64,000 nucleotides of DNA from Methylobacterium mesophilicum SR1.6/6 (GTDB lineage Bacteria > Pseudomonadota > Alphaproteobacteria > Rhizobiales > Beijerinckiaceae): positions 2,425,612-2,489,611 of the forward strand of contig NZ_CP043538.1 in the NCBI RefSeq assembly GCF_000364445.2, in the 5' to 3' direction. The notes beneath the pieces are model-generated. The model did no database searches and had not been told where the DNA came from. It saw only the letters and a list, made by a program, of their open reading frames with translations. Below are positions 36,691 to 45,474 of the stretch, in pieces; positions within the stretch are counted from its first letter, which is position 1, and the number at the start of each line of letters is the position of its first letter. Made by a program: the position numbers and the translations under genes.

Positions 36691-37092
36691 TCAGGATGCG
36701 GTGGAGGGGCGACGTTGCGCCCGGTCAGCCTGAGTTCGACCGTCGTAGCCCCAACTGTCCTTCGGGACCTCGTGGATCACCACATAGGACACTTCGGCAA
36801 GGGCGGTCCCGAGAACATCCTTCAGGAGCTGGTTCGTCTCGGCGATGAACCGCGCTTTCTCCTCGGCCGTGTTTGTCTCCGCACTGATGATCGCATCCAC
36901 CTGCGCGGCACATGCGACCGGGTGGCCGCCGACGCTCCATCCCGCAAGCGGCACCGCCTCCACCAGCACGCCGACCAGAGGACCCACCTTATGGAGGATT
37001 AGGGACATCTGGGATGTGATGCCCGCCTGAAGCCGCTCGACTTGGCTCTTCGCAAGCGTCCGGCCTGCCACCTTGACGTTGATGAAGGGCAT
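36691..37092 (-). CDS. Tautomerase-superfamily protein (4-oxalocrotonate tautomerase-like)
   Basis: 133 residues with aggagagg before the ATG. It starts MPFINVKVAGRTLAKSQVER, so the mature N-terminal proline, the superfamily's catalytic base, is present. It is longer than 4-OT (about 62) and has a two-beta-alpha-beta look. It could act on a keto-enol or halogenated acid. It lies behind a LysR gene and in front of an 8-bp inverted repeat; both point to LysR control. Confidence 0.8.
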   Translation of the reverse strand: MPFINVKVAGRTLAKSQVERLQAGITSQMSLILHKVGPLVGVLVEAVPLAGWSVGGHPVACAAQVDAIISAETNTAEEKARFIAETNQLLKDVLGTALAEVSYVVIHEVPKDSWGYDGRTQADRAQRRPSTAS

Positions 37093-37160
37093 GTTCGCCT
37101 CTCCTACGGTTCGCTACCGCGACGGCGGCACTCCGAGAGAAGCTGCTACAGATGGCCCGA

Positions 37161-37210
37161 AGTTCGGTAAATTTGAAAAATCGGGATGAAAACTTCCGAA
37201 TAACCGAACT
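37161..37210. promoter_or_regulatory. Inverted repeat upstream of the minus-strand tautomerase
   Basis: agttcggt (37161-37168) and its exact complement accgaact (37203-37210) flank a 34-bp AT-rich centre, 69 bp upstream of the tautomerase start. Possible regulator site or promoter-spanning element. Confidence 0.4.
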
Positions 37211-37248
37211 ATGCCCCGGCGGCGAGAATGGGGTCGCCGCCAATCATG

Positions 37249-38133
37249 TCACGCGACATGCTCCCGGATCGTCTCAAGAAGAATGTCCGTGAGCCGGGCG
37301 ACGGCCGGCGACAGTTCGGCTTCGGCTTGATGAAGGGTCAGCGGAGCATTCGGAAGGGCTGGAAGCCCGGTCGCGACCGGATCGAGCACGCTCAGCGTCT
37401 TCGGCAGGCTGACCATCGTCCGCGCGGTGATGCCAAGCCCGCCCTCGGCGGCGGCCCAGAGACCCGAGAGGCTGGGGCTCGTGAAGACCAGTCGCCAGGG
37501 CAGGCCGCCGTCGTCCAGGGCGGTCACCGCCGCGGATCGGAACGTGCATGGCGGCGCGAAGGCCGCGAACGGCAAGGGCTCGTTGCCGAGGCTCGCGAGG
37601 CCTGGCCAGTCGGGCTGGCCGATCCAGTGGATCGGCAATTCGGCGACCCGTTGCGCGTGGGGCGCATCGCCGCCGTCACCCCAGACCAGCGCGATGTCGA
37701 GATCGCCCTTCAGCGTTTTCTCGACCAGCTGCGCGCCGAGACCGACCTGGACCTCGATGCGCACCCGCGGATAGGCCCGGGAGAACCGCTTGAGCACCGC
37801 CGGGAGCCAGCTCTCGGCAAAATCCTGTGCAAGGCCGAGGCGCGCCCAGCCCTCCAGTTCCGTGCCGCGCAGACGGTCGACTGCCTCATCGTTGAGATCC
37901 AGCAGCCTCTTCGCGTAACCCAGCATGCTCTCGCCAGCCGCCGTTAGGGCGAGGCCGCGCCCCGCCTTCTGCACCAGAGGCTGGCCGACCTGCTCCTCCA
38001 GCTTCCGGAGCTGCGTGCTGACGGCGGATTGCGAACGACCCAGTCGCTCGGCCGCTCGCGCGAAGCTACCAAGCTCGAACCCCGTGACGAAGGTCCGGAG
38101 CACGTCCATGTCGAGGTTGGTGCGGGTCGCCAT
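37249..38133 (-). CDS. LysR-family transcriptional regulator
   Basis: 294 residues. The N-terminal winged HTH is MDVLRTFVTGFELGSFARAA, then RLGRSQSAVSTQLRKLEEQV. The C-terminal effector domain is complete (LGLAQDFAESWLPAVLKRFS). It lies between two tautomerase genes and is divergent from the second one, with a LysR-type box in the shared promoter. It probably controls both tautomerases and the YdfG-type dehydrogenase. Confidence 0.92.
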   Translation of the reverse strand: MATRTNLDMDVLRTFVTGFELGSFARAAERLGRSQSAVSTQLRKLEEQVGQPLVQKAGRGLALTAAGESMLGYAKRLLDLNDEAVDRLRGTELEGWARLGLAQDFAESWLPAVLKRFSRAYPRVRIEVQVGLGAQLVEKTLKGDLDIALVWGDGGDAPHAQRVAELPIHWIGQPDWPGLASLGNEPLPFAAFAPPCTFRSAAVTALDDGGLPWRLVFTSPSLSGLWAAAEGGLGITARTMVSLPKTLSVLDPVATGLPALPNAPLTLHQAEAELSPAVARLTDILLETIREHVA

Positions 38134-38149
38134 CGTTCGATCTGACAGA

Positions 38150-38170
38150 TGAAAGACTTCGAGAGTTTCA
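38150..38170. promoter_or_regulatory. Candidate LysR binding box
   Basis: tgaaa-N11-tttca forms the classic T-N11-A LysR box, located 16 bp from the LysR start and 83 bp from the divergent tautomerase start. An adjoining aaattttcag adds a second half-site. Autoregulation and control of the divergent operon would follow. Confidence 0.6.
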
Positions 38171-38252
38171 AATTTTCAGAACGATGCTCGTGCCATAAAA
38201 AGGGTCCGTCAAGCCCGCTGCGGTGGGGTTTGCACGTCAGAGGAGAAGTTTC

Positions 38253-38648
38253 ATGCCCCTCGTCCGCATCTCGCTGATCAAGGGCAAGTCGCCCGAGCAC
38301 ATCCGCGCCATCTCCGATGGGGTCCATCGCGGCCTGATGGAGGCCTACAGCGCACCGGCCGACGATCGCTTCCAGCTCATCCACCAGCACGCTCGAGACG
38401 AGCTGATCTACGATGCCGAGTATCTCGGGCTGCACCGCACCGACGACATCGCGATCATCAACATCATCGCCGGGAACTGGCGGGACACGTCGCAGAAGAA
38501 GGCGCTCTACCGGGCAATCACCGATAACCTCGTGGCGAACCCTGGCCTACGCCCTGAGGATGTCCTGATCGTCCTCTCGCCGAACGCCCGCGACGAGTGG
38601 TCCTTCGGCAATGGCCTTGCGTCCTACGTCAAGGACGACGCAGCCTGA
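38253..38648 (+). CDS. Tautomerase_2-family protein (malonate semialdehyde decarboxylase-like)
   Basis: 131 residues from the ATG at 38253, which has gaggagaag upstream. It begins MPLVRISLIKGKSPEHIRAI, leaving the catalytic N-terminal proline. The layout (ISDGVHRGLMEAYSAPADDR, FQLIHQHARDELI) is like malonate semialdehyde decarboxylase and its relatives. The next gene encodes a YdfG-type 3-hydroxy acid dehydrogenase that can make malonate semialdehyde, so a two-step route to acetaldehyde is an attractive guess. Confidence 0.82.
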   Translation: MPLVRISLIKGKSPEHIRAISDGVHRGLMEAYSAPADDRFQLIHQHARDELIYDAEYLGLHRTDDIAIINIIAGNWRDTSQKKALYRAITDNLVANPGLRPEDVLIVLSPNARDEWSFGNGLASYVKDDAA

Positions 38649-38665
38649 CGGTCTACGGGCGCACC

Positions 38666-39463
38666 GTGGGACATCCGGGGCGCACGCAGGAGATCGGCGG
38701 GAGCATCTTCGTTACCGGCGCGACGTCGGGTTTCGGCCTCGCGATCGCGCGCCGCTTCGCGCAGGCCAGCGACCCAGTTGCGACCGCCGAACGCCGCCGC
38801 GAGCGGCTCCAAACGCTGTTCGATGAGCTGGGGCCCCACACGATTCACGCCCTCGGACTCGACGTCCGGGACAGGCGGCCGGTCGAGGACGCGACGTCCG
38901 CCCTCCCCGCGGCTTTCGCCGCCATCGACGTGCTCGTCAACAATGCCGGCCTTGCAGTCGGGCTCGAACCCGCGCAGGCGGCCGACCTCGACGGCTGGGA
39001 GGCGATGGTCGACACCAACATCTTGGGCTCGATCTACGTGACCCACGCGGTGCTGCCGCGGATGGTCGCGCGCAACGCCTGCCACGTCGTCAACGTCGGA
39101 TCGACGGCGGCGAGCTACCCCTATCCCGGCGGCAACGTCTACGGGGCCACGAAGGCGTTCGTCCGGCAGTTCTCCCTCAACTCGCGCGCCAATTTCATGG
39201 GCAGGCGGGCGCGCGTCACCGAGATCGACCCGGGCCTCGTCGGTGGCACCGCGTTCTCCAGCGTGCGTTTCCGCGACGACGACGCCCGGGCGGCGGGCGT
39301 CTGCCACGGCGCCGACGCGCTCACGCCCGAGGACGTCGCCGACACGGTATACTCGGCCGCCACCCGGCCCGCCCGCGTGAACATCAACGTCATCGAGCTC
39401 ATGCAGGTGACGCAGGCCTTCGGCCCGCTGGTCGTGCACCGCGGCGGGCGGGATAGCCGCTGA
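38666..39463 (+). CDS. ydfG: YdfG-type 3-hydroxy acid dehydrogenase (SDR)
   Basis: 265 residues from a GTG at 38666, the best of weak starts. The sequence matches the YdfG pattern closely: FVTGATSGFGLAIARRFAQA, VNNAGLAVGLEPA, GSTAASYPYPGGNVYGATKA with catalytic Ser, Tyr and Lys, and FVRQFSLNSRANF. E. coli YdfG oxidises L-allo-threonine, serine and 3-hydroxypropionate and reduces malonic semialdehyde with NADP. It follows the tautomerase by 17 bp, so they are one operon. Confidence 0.85.
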   Translation: MGHPGRTQEIGGSIFVTGATSGFGLAIARRFAQASDPVATAERRRERLQTLFDELGPHTIHALGLDVRDRRPVEDATSALPAAFAAIDVLVNNAGLAVGLEPAQAADLDGWEAMVDTNILGSIYVTHAVLPRMVARNACHVVNVGSTAASYPYPGGNVYGATKAFVRQFSLNSRANFMGRRARVTEIDPGLVGGTAFSSVRFRDDDARAAGVCHGADALTPEDVADTVYSAATRPARVNINVIELMQVTQAFGPLVVHRGGRDSR

Positions 39464-39597
39464 GCCCGGTACCGGCGCTCGCGGAACGCGGAGGCGAGCG
39501 ATCCGCGGCAGGACCGTCGCGATGGGACTGACCGACCGGCCGAGCGGGCGTAGGAAGGACCGAGCACGCGCCACCGACAACCGCCTACGAGGATGCC

Positions 39598-40887
39598 ATG
39601 GACGTCACAGCCCTGCCACCCGAAACCCTTGGCAACGGCGTCATCCCCGGACCCGTGCGACAGGCCGAACCGGTCGTCTGGCGCAATCCGCACCGGCGGG
39701 ACGCCGCGTCCGTGCTGGCCGCCTCGGCGTTCTCGGAGGCCGACATGCGCGGTGCGGAGGCACGCTGGCGACGCTTCGATCCGCTCCTGGCACGACTGTT
39801 CGACGGTACGGAGGACGGGCGGATCGACTCGTCCCTGTTGCCCATCGGGCCAGATCTCGCCCGGACCCTACTCGGGGGCGGGGCCGGTTCGGTCTGGGTC
39901 AAGGCCGACCACGATCTGCCGGTCACCGGCTGCATCAAGGCGCGGGGCGGCGTCTACGAGGTCCTGACCTATGCCGAGACGCTGGCCGCAGCGGCGGGGC
40001 TCCTGCGGCCGGGCCTGTCCTACGCGGCGTTCGCGTCGGGCGCGTTCCGCGATCTCTTCGCCCAGCATACAGTCGCGGTCGGCAGCACCGGCAATCTGGG
40101 CTTCAGCGTCGGCGTGATGGGCCGCGCCCTCGGCTTCCAAGTCGAGGTGCACATGTCTCACGACGCCAAGGCCTGGAAGAAGGAGCGACTCCGCCAACTC
40201 GGGGCGCGCGTCGTCGAGCATCCGGGGGATTACGGGCTCGCCGTGGCCGCGGCGCGCGACGCCTTCCGGGATCGCGACGACGCCCATTTCGTCGACGACG
40301 AGGATTCCGTCGACCTGTTCCTCGGCTACGCCGCGGCGGCGCTCGACTTGCAGCGCCAGCTCGCTTCGGCCGGGATCGCCGTCGACGCGGCACACCCGCT
40401 CTACGTCTATCTCCCCTGCGGCGTCGGCGGCGCGCCAGGGGGCGTGAGCTTCGGCCTCGCGCTGATCTTCGGCGACGCGGTGCGGCCGGTCTTCGTGGAA
40501 CCCGTGGCCTCGCCCTGCATGCTCGTGCAGCTCGCGGCCGGCCTCGACCGTCCGGTCAGCGTCTATGAAGCCGGGCTCGACAATCGGACGGCGGCTGATG
40601 GCCTCGCCGTCGCGAGCGCCTCCATGCTGGTCGCCCGGACCGTCGGCGGTCTCATCGACGCGGTTGTGACCGTGCCCGATGCGGACCTCTTCGTCTGGCT
40701 GAAGGCGCTCTGGACCGGCGCGGGCATGCGGCTTGAGCCGTCGGCGGCCTCCGGCTTCGCCGCCCTCGCCAGGTTTCTCACGGAGGCGACGCCGCCAGAC
40801 GGCGCGTCTGCCACCCACGTAGTCTGGACCACGGGGGGCGCGCATCTGCCGGATGCGGAATTCAACGCCGCCCTAGCCCGCGCCTGA
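39598..40887 (+). CDS. dsdA: D-serine dehydratase (D-serine ammonia-lyase)
   Basis: 429 residues, within the usual DsdA length range. The PLP lysine is in TGCIKARGGVYEVLTY, and the phosphate-binding loop is AVGSTGNLGFSVGVMG. C-terminal GGAPGGVSFGLALIFG, then GLDNRTAADGLAVASAS are family landmarks. It converts D-serine to pyruvate and ammonia. It lies 134 bp behind the YdfG-type gene, which can also act on serine; no DsdC regulator or transporter is adjacent. Confidence 0.9.
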   Translation: MDVTALPPETLGNGVIPGPVRQAEPVVWRNPHRRDAASVLAASAFSEADMRGAEARWRRFDPLLARLFDGTEDGRIDSSLLPIGPDLARTLLGGGAGSVWVKADHDLPVTGCIKARGGVYEVLTYAETLAAAAGLLRPGLSYAAFASGAFRDLFAQHTVAVGSTGNLGFSVGVMGRALGFQVEVHMSHDAKAWKKERLRQLGARVVEHPGDYGLAVAAARDAFRDRDDAHFVDDEDSVDLFLGYAAAALDLQRQLASAGIAVDAAHPLYVYLPCGVGGAPGGVSFGLALIFGDAVRPVFVEPVASPCMLVQLAAGLDRPVSVYEAGLDNRTAADGLAVASASMLVARTVGGLIDAVVTVPDADLFVWLKALWTGAGMRLEPSAASGFAALARFLTEATPPDGASATHVVWTTGGAHLPDAEFNAALARA

Positions 40888-41037
40888 TACGGCTGGAGAA
40901 CGCGTCCCGTCTCCTTCGCCATGGTGTCGGAACGAGCCGAGATCGAGCATTTCGAGAGGTTGGCTAATCGCCGGCATGCCGGGCAACCGAGCCGCAAGCT
41001 TTGCCTTTCGGTCATGGCCCGGTCCATGTAGCCGCCC

Positions 41038-42156
41038 ATGATCCGCCTGATCCCCAGCGTGCCCGCCCTCTACGTCATCGCGCGGGTGGTGTGGCCCCTG
41101 CCGTGGCCGCCCGCGCTCAAGCTCGGCATGGCCGCCCTGCTGCTGGTCGCGTCGCAATACCATCTCTGGAGCCGCCTCTCTTCAGGATCGGTCTTCGCGC
41201 CTGAGTTCCCGCGACCGGTCGTGATCCTGTTCAATGGCGCGTTCGGTGCGATTGTCTTTGCGGCGGCCATGCAGCTCGCCCTCGATTTCGCAGTCCTGAT
41301 CTCCCTGGCGATTCCCGGAGGCGGTTGGGCGATCCCGTCCGCTTGGCGCCTCGCGGTCGTTCTGGCGGCCGCGTGCCTCGCGACCGTCGCCGTGCGGCAG
41401 GCCATGCGCGTGCCGCCGTTGAAAGACGTGCCCGTCGCGATGGCGGACCTCCCTCCCGGCTTCGACGGCTACACGATCCTCCACCTCACGGACCTGCACA
41501 TCAGCCGCTTGTTTCCCGCGGCCTGGGCGCGGGCCGTCGTGGCGCGCGCCAACGACCTGAAGGTCGACCTGATCGTCGTGACGGGCGACTTCATCGACGG
41601 CTCGCTGGAAGCCCGGCGCAACGACGTCGAGCCGTTGCGGACCCTCCGCGCGCGCGATGGTATCTGGGCTGTGCCCGGCAACCACGAATATTTCTTCGAT
41701 CACGACGCCTGGATGCGCCACCTCGAGGGTTTGGGAATCCGCGTTCTGGCCAATGCCCACACGGTCCTGAGGCGCGACGACTCCGCATTGGTGCTGGCCG
41801 GCGTCACCGACCGGTCGGCGCCCGCCACGGGACACCCGGGACCCGACCTCGATGCCGCCCTGTCGCGTGCCCCTGCGGAGGCGCGGATCGTGCTGCTGGA
41901 TCATCAGCCGGCCAACGCCGCGTGGGCTGCGGCCCGCGGCGTGGCGCTGCAGCTTTCCGGCCATACCCACGGCGGCATGATCCGCGGCTTGGACCGTTTG
42001 GTGGCGCGCGGCAACGCCGGCTTCGTCTCGGGTGCATACCAAGTCGGAAGCATGCTGCTCTACGTCAGCAACGGCACCGGGCTCTGGCCCGGCTTCGCCC
42101 TCCGGCTCGGGCGCCCGTCCGAACTGACGCGGATCACCCTGCGGGCAGCCTCCTGA
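41038..42156 (+). CDS. Membrane-anchored metallophosphoesterase
   Basis: 372 residues. Four N-terminal membrane segments (residues ~5-120) precede a calcineurin-like domain with all metal motifs: LTDLHIS, VTGDFIDG, PGNHEYFF, and LSGHTHGG. This is the YkuE/YaeI-type layout, proteins that act on lipid or nucleotide phosphoesters at the membrane. The substrate is unknown. Confidence 0.88.
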   Translation: MIRLIPSVPALYVIARVVWPLPWPPALKLGMAALLLVASQYHLWSRLSSGSVFAPEFPRPVVILFNGAFGAIVFAAAMQLALDFAVLISLAIPGGGWAIPSAWRLAVVLAAACLATVAVRQAMRVPPLKDVPVAMADLPPGFDGYTILHLTDLHISRLFPAAWARAVVARANDLKVDLIVVTGDFIDGSLEARRNDVEPLRTLRARDGIWAVPGNHEYFFDHDAWMRHLEGLGIRVLANAHTVLRRDDSALVLAGVTDRSAPATGHPGPDLDAALSRAPAEARIVLLDHQPANAAWAAARGVALQLSGHTHGGMIRGLDRLVARGNAGFVSGAYQVGSMLLYVSNGTGLWPGFALRLGRPSELTRITLRAAS

Positions 42157-42278
42157 CGCCGACGCGATCTCGCCACCCCGCCCGATCGCCGGTTCGTCGG
42201 AAGGCCGAACTGCGAGCCGGCCAAGGGCTGACCGGCGCTTCCGACGTCCTGCCGATACGCCGAACCTGGAGCCGCGGC

Positions 42279-42848
42279 TCAGCTCTCGGCCTCCGCCAGT
42301 AGTGCGATCGCCTCCGTGAAAGTGCGCTCAAGGCGTTCGGTGAGGGTCGGCGCCGGATCGTCGAGCCAGCAGATGACCGCGTGCACGAAGGCCGCCATAC
42401 CTATCCGGGCCGCCAGCGCCGCCCGCAGTTCCGCGACGCCGCGCTCCCGCAGCGCCTCGGCGAGCGCGGCCGTCAACGCGGCCGTCTTGGCCAGCTCGCG
42501 CTCGTAGAGGGCGGGCGTGCGAGCGATGATCTCATGCCGCGGCTTGGAATAGGGCCGGTTGCCCTCAAGCAGCGGTTCGATCGACCGGAATGACCAGAAC
42601 AGCGCCGCCAGGGGCCCAAGCGCAACGGGGGCCTTGGCGATGGCGGCCGTCAGGGCAGTCCGCAACACGGCCTCGCCGTCGAACAGCACCTCCCGCTTGT
42701 CAGGAAAATACCGGAAGAAGGTCCGCTCCGTCACGCCGACGCGGGCGGCGATCTCGGCGGCCGTGGTCCGCTCGTACCCGCGCTCCGTGAAGAGATCCAT
42801 GGCCGCCCGCCGGAGACGGGCCCGTACATCATCATCCGAGCGATCCAC
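42279..42848 (-). CDS. TetR-family transcriptional regulator
   Basis: 189 residues from a GTG. The HTH is RAAMDLFTERGYERTTAAEI, then ARVGVTERTFFRYFPDKREV. It is divergent from an SDR-type epimerase gene, with two palindromic sites between them. It likely represses both genes until its ligand binds. Confidence 0.9.
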   Translation of the reverse strand: MDRSDDDVRARLRRAAMDLFTERGYERTTAAEIAARVGVTERTFFRYFPDKREVLFDGEAVLRTALTAAIAKAPVALGPLAALFWSFRSIEPLLEGNRPYSKPRHEIIARTPALYERELAKTAALTAALAEALRERGVAELRAALAARIGMAAFVHAVICWLDDPAPTLTERLERTFTEAIALLAEAES

Positions 42849-42865
42849 GACCCTGCACTCCTGTT

Positions 42866-42902
42866 GTCAGTCACTGACACATCGGCTATGTCAGTGACTG
42901 AC
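42866..42902. promoter_or_regulatory. Tandem palindromic TetR operators
   Basis: Two near-palindromes, gtcagtcactgaca (42866-42879) and its exact complement (42889-42902), are 9 bp apart. Together they form a perfect 14-bp inverted repeat between the divergent TetR and epimerase genes. Confidence 0.7.
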
Positions 42903-42947
42903 GCGGGCACCCGGAGGGTGCGCCGTCGGCCACGACGAGGACCTAGC

Positions 42948-43838
42948 ATGCGCGTGTTTCTGACAGGAGCGAATGGCTGGGTCGGCTCGGCCGTCACCCG
43001 AGACTTGCTGGCGGCGGGCCATTCCGTCATCGGTCTCGTGCGCTCGCAGGAGAAGGCCGAGGCTTACGCTGCTTCGGGCGGCAGACCGCTGATTGGCGCA
43101 ATCGAGGATCTGGCCGTGCTCCGGGCGGGGGCCGAAACGGCCGACGGCGTCATCCACCTAGCCTTCGGCCTCGACCTCGCGCAGATCGACACGATGGCCG
43201 AGGCCGATCGTCGGGCGATCGAGACCTTCGGGGAAACCTTCGCGGGTACGGACCGGCCCATCGTTTCGGTCAGCGGTTTCCTGCTTCTGCCCCGCGGGGA
43301 GATCTTCCTGGAGGACGCGCGGCCGCCGGTCGACGCCGCCTTTCCCCGCGCGACGGAGCAGACCACCTTCGCGCTTGCCGAACGCGACTTGCGCGCCTCC
43401 GTCGTCCGTCTGCCGCGCTCCGTACACGGGCTCGGGGAGCGGCACGGGTTCATCCCGATGCTTGCGGCCGTGGCGCGCGCGACGGGCTGTTCCGCCTATG
43501 TCGGCGACGGGCAGAACCTGTGGCCATCCGTGCATCGTCTGGACGCAGCACGCGTTTTCCGCCTCGCCCTCGAACGCGGCGCGCGGGGCGAGGCCTACCA
43601 TGCGGTCGCGGACGACGGCGTGCCCTATCGGTTGATTGCCGAGGCGATCGGCCGGCAGGTCGGCGTTCGGGCGGTGTCTCTCACGCCAGAGGCGGCGGAG
43701 GCGCAGTTCGGCGGCTTGTCGATGTGGGTGGCCGGCAACGGGCCGGTCTCAGCCGCGCGGACGCGCGCCGCGCTCGACTGGCAACCGCGGGAGAGAGACC
43801 TCCTCTCGGATATCGATCGGCCGGATTACTACACCTGA
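42948..43838 (+). CDS. NAD-dependent epimerase/dehydratase family protein (extended/atypical SDR)
   Basis: 296 residues from the ATG at 42948, eight bases behind gagg; a longer frame starts inside the operators. The nucleotide-binding turn is MRVFLTGANGWVGSAVTRDL. The conserved YxxxK is not seen at the usual place (region LPRGEIFLEDARPPVDAAFP), as in atypical SDRs that act as reductases or ligand-binding proteins. Probably controlled by the divergent TetR protein. Confidence 0.85.
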   Translation: MRVFLTGANGWVGSAVTRDLLAAGHSVIGLVRSQEKAEAYAASGGRPLIGAIEDLAVLRAGAETADGVIHLAFGLDLAQIDTMAEADRRAIETFGETFAGTDRPIVSVSGFLLLPRGEIFLEDARPPVDAAFPRATEQTTFALAERDLRASVVRLPRSVHGLGERHGFIPMLAAVARATGCSAYVGDGQNLWPSVHRLDAARVFRLALERGARGEAYHAVADDGVPYRLIAEAIGRQVGVRAVSLTPEAAEAQFGGLSMWVAGNGPVSAARTRAALDWQPRERDLLSDIDRPDYYT

Positions 43839-43861
43839 CCGCCGCGCTCGCGGGGCGGTCA
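43836..43861. terminator. Hairpin between convergent genes
   Basis: An 8-bp perfect stem (tgaccgcc / ggcggtca) starts at the stop codon of the epimerase gene and faces the convergent methyltransferase gene. No T-run on either side. Confidence 0.45.
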
Positions 43862-43894
43862 GCTGGCTCGAACGCGACCGGACCTGTCCGCCGG

Positions 43895-44821
43895 TCATCG
43901 CTCGGCGAAAACCTCCAGATAGACCACGTTGCCGGGCTGATCGCGGAAGATGCGGATCGGCGCCTTCGGGCACGCGGCATCTGCGAGCGCTCGAAGATCG
44001 TTCTCGTCGCGGTAGATCAGGCACCAATCGAGGAAGCCGGCCATGAAGCCGCGGCCGTGGCTGTCGCGCGAGAAATTGCCGATCGACACGATGCCGCCGG
44101 GCTTCAGCCGCTTCACCATCGCGGCGATGATCTTGATGGCGGTCGCGTCCTGCAGGTAATCGAACAATCCTGCGGAGTATATGAGGTCGTACTGGCTTCG
44201 AATACGCTTCAGGCGCGGCAAAGAAAGGCAATTCCCCACGCAAGTCGCGATGTTGTATTCGGGATAGGCGGATTTCACCTCGGAGAGGGAGGCCGCGTCG
44301 GTGTCGAGCGCAGTGAACGATGCGTTCGTCTGGTTGGTCAAGGCGCGCAGCCGATCAAGCTCGCGCATATGGCCCGATGCCACCGACAGGATCTCCGGAT
44401 TGTCGCACCGGCGCATGCTGTTCTCGATGAGCGTCGCCAGGTAATCCTGACGCCACAGGATGCTCTTCGCGTTGGGCAGGGTCGTCGTCGCCGCGTGAAG
44501 GATCCCGGCGAGGCCGTCGAGGGACGATTGGTCGGGCCGGTAGATGTAATCCAGCATGACCGCGTCGCCGGCATAGCCGCGCGGCTTCTCGAAGGCGCGC
44601 CGGGCGTAGGGATCGAGCAGGAACGTCTCGGCCAAGGGGTGCGAGCGGCAGAGCTTCTGGAAATCCGGCAACTGCCCCTCGACGACGGCCTCGTCGAAGG
44701 TCGCGCCCAGTTCCAGCGCGAGCCAGTCCACGGTCCGCGTGCTGGGATCGACGGCAAGTCGCGTCTGCGCTTCAGCCAAGATGGCCTTCAACCGATCCAT
44801 GTGGTCCTCGGCCGCGTCCAC
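43895..44821 (-). CDS. Class I SAM-dependent methyltransferase-like protein
   Basis: 308 residues. The N-terminal ~110 residues carry the block DPYARRAFEKPRGYAGDAVM found in a group often annotated as 3-hydroxypalmitate methyl ester (PhcB-like) methyltransferases. The SAM domain begins ILSVASGHMRELDRL, a variant glycine motif (ASGHM), then FTALDTDAASL, YSAGLFDYL, and RLKPGGIVSIGNFSRDSHGR. The product may be a lipid-derived signal, but that is family-level inference. Confidence 0.75.
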   Translation of the reverse strand: MDAAEDHMDRLKAILAEAQTRLAVDPSTRTVDWLALELGATFDEAVVEGQLPDFQKLCRSHPLAETFLLDPYARRAFEKPRGYAGDAVMLDYIYRPDQSSLDGLAGILHAATTTLPNAKSILWRQDYLATLIENSMRRCDNPEILSVASGHMRELDRLRALTNQTNASFTALDTDAASLSEVKSAYPEYNIATCVGNCLSLPRLKRIRSQYDLIYSAGLFDYLQDATAIKIIAAMVKRLKPGGIVSIGNFSRDSHGRGFMAGFLDWCLIYRDENDLRALADAACPKAPIRIFRDQPGNVVYLEVFAER

Positions 44822-45474
44822 GACGCGTTAACCCTACCAATTTATTAACAAGCACATCGGCAGTTAAGAAGCCATTTTGTAGAAAAATCCCCAGAATTCT
44901 CGAAGCTCAATGCCAACACTCAAGCTACATCGACCCGCGTATCTGGCACGGTCGAACGTGATATTCCTTAGAAATTTCTGGCACCACGACGCGCAGAGGA
45001 ATGTTATATTCCATCGAAACGACGATATGTTTCGCCTAACAACGACACCGATCGTCAGGAAATTAAAGACTTCAAATTTCTAGTTCGGCCAATACGGATC
45101 GTCTGATCGGAGGCAGCCTAGGTAGAATTGCGGAAAACTGCTTAGACCCGGCGAGTCCGACATTTGCCGGGATGCAATCAGTAATTTTCGACCGGCGGAT
45201 CCGCGACATGCTTCCGATCTGCCTCCGGAGGCAGGACCTGGGTCCGGACACATCTCGTGAGAATACAGTCCGGGTCGTCCCTGATCGATCTTGTCGGACG
45301 ACCGGCCCGTCTCCGACGCCCCGACTTAATCGAAGCTTGCGACCCGGCTACGCGGGCAATGATCCGGAAGCCATAGCCCGCAAAGAATGTGTGAAGCGCA
45401 ACGTCCGATTATTCCGCTGACGTTACTCTACATTCAGTCGGGTTCGGCCGGGGGGTTCTGCGGTCCAGGACAGG
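44822..45474. other. Long AT-rich intergenic region
   Basis: 653 bp, clearly lower in GC than its neighbours. It holds short inverted repeats (agaaatttct 44970-44979; ggaat-N5-attcc 44998-45012) and two copies of atattcc 45 bp apart. A small ORF at 45172-45420 is unconvincing. It likely contains promoters for the methyltransferase and the GGDEF-EAL gene. Confidence 0.5.

Noticed and set aside
45172..45420. An 82-residue plus-strand ORF in the AT-rich gap
   Set aside because: No ribosome site, unusual composition, no family resemblance.
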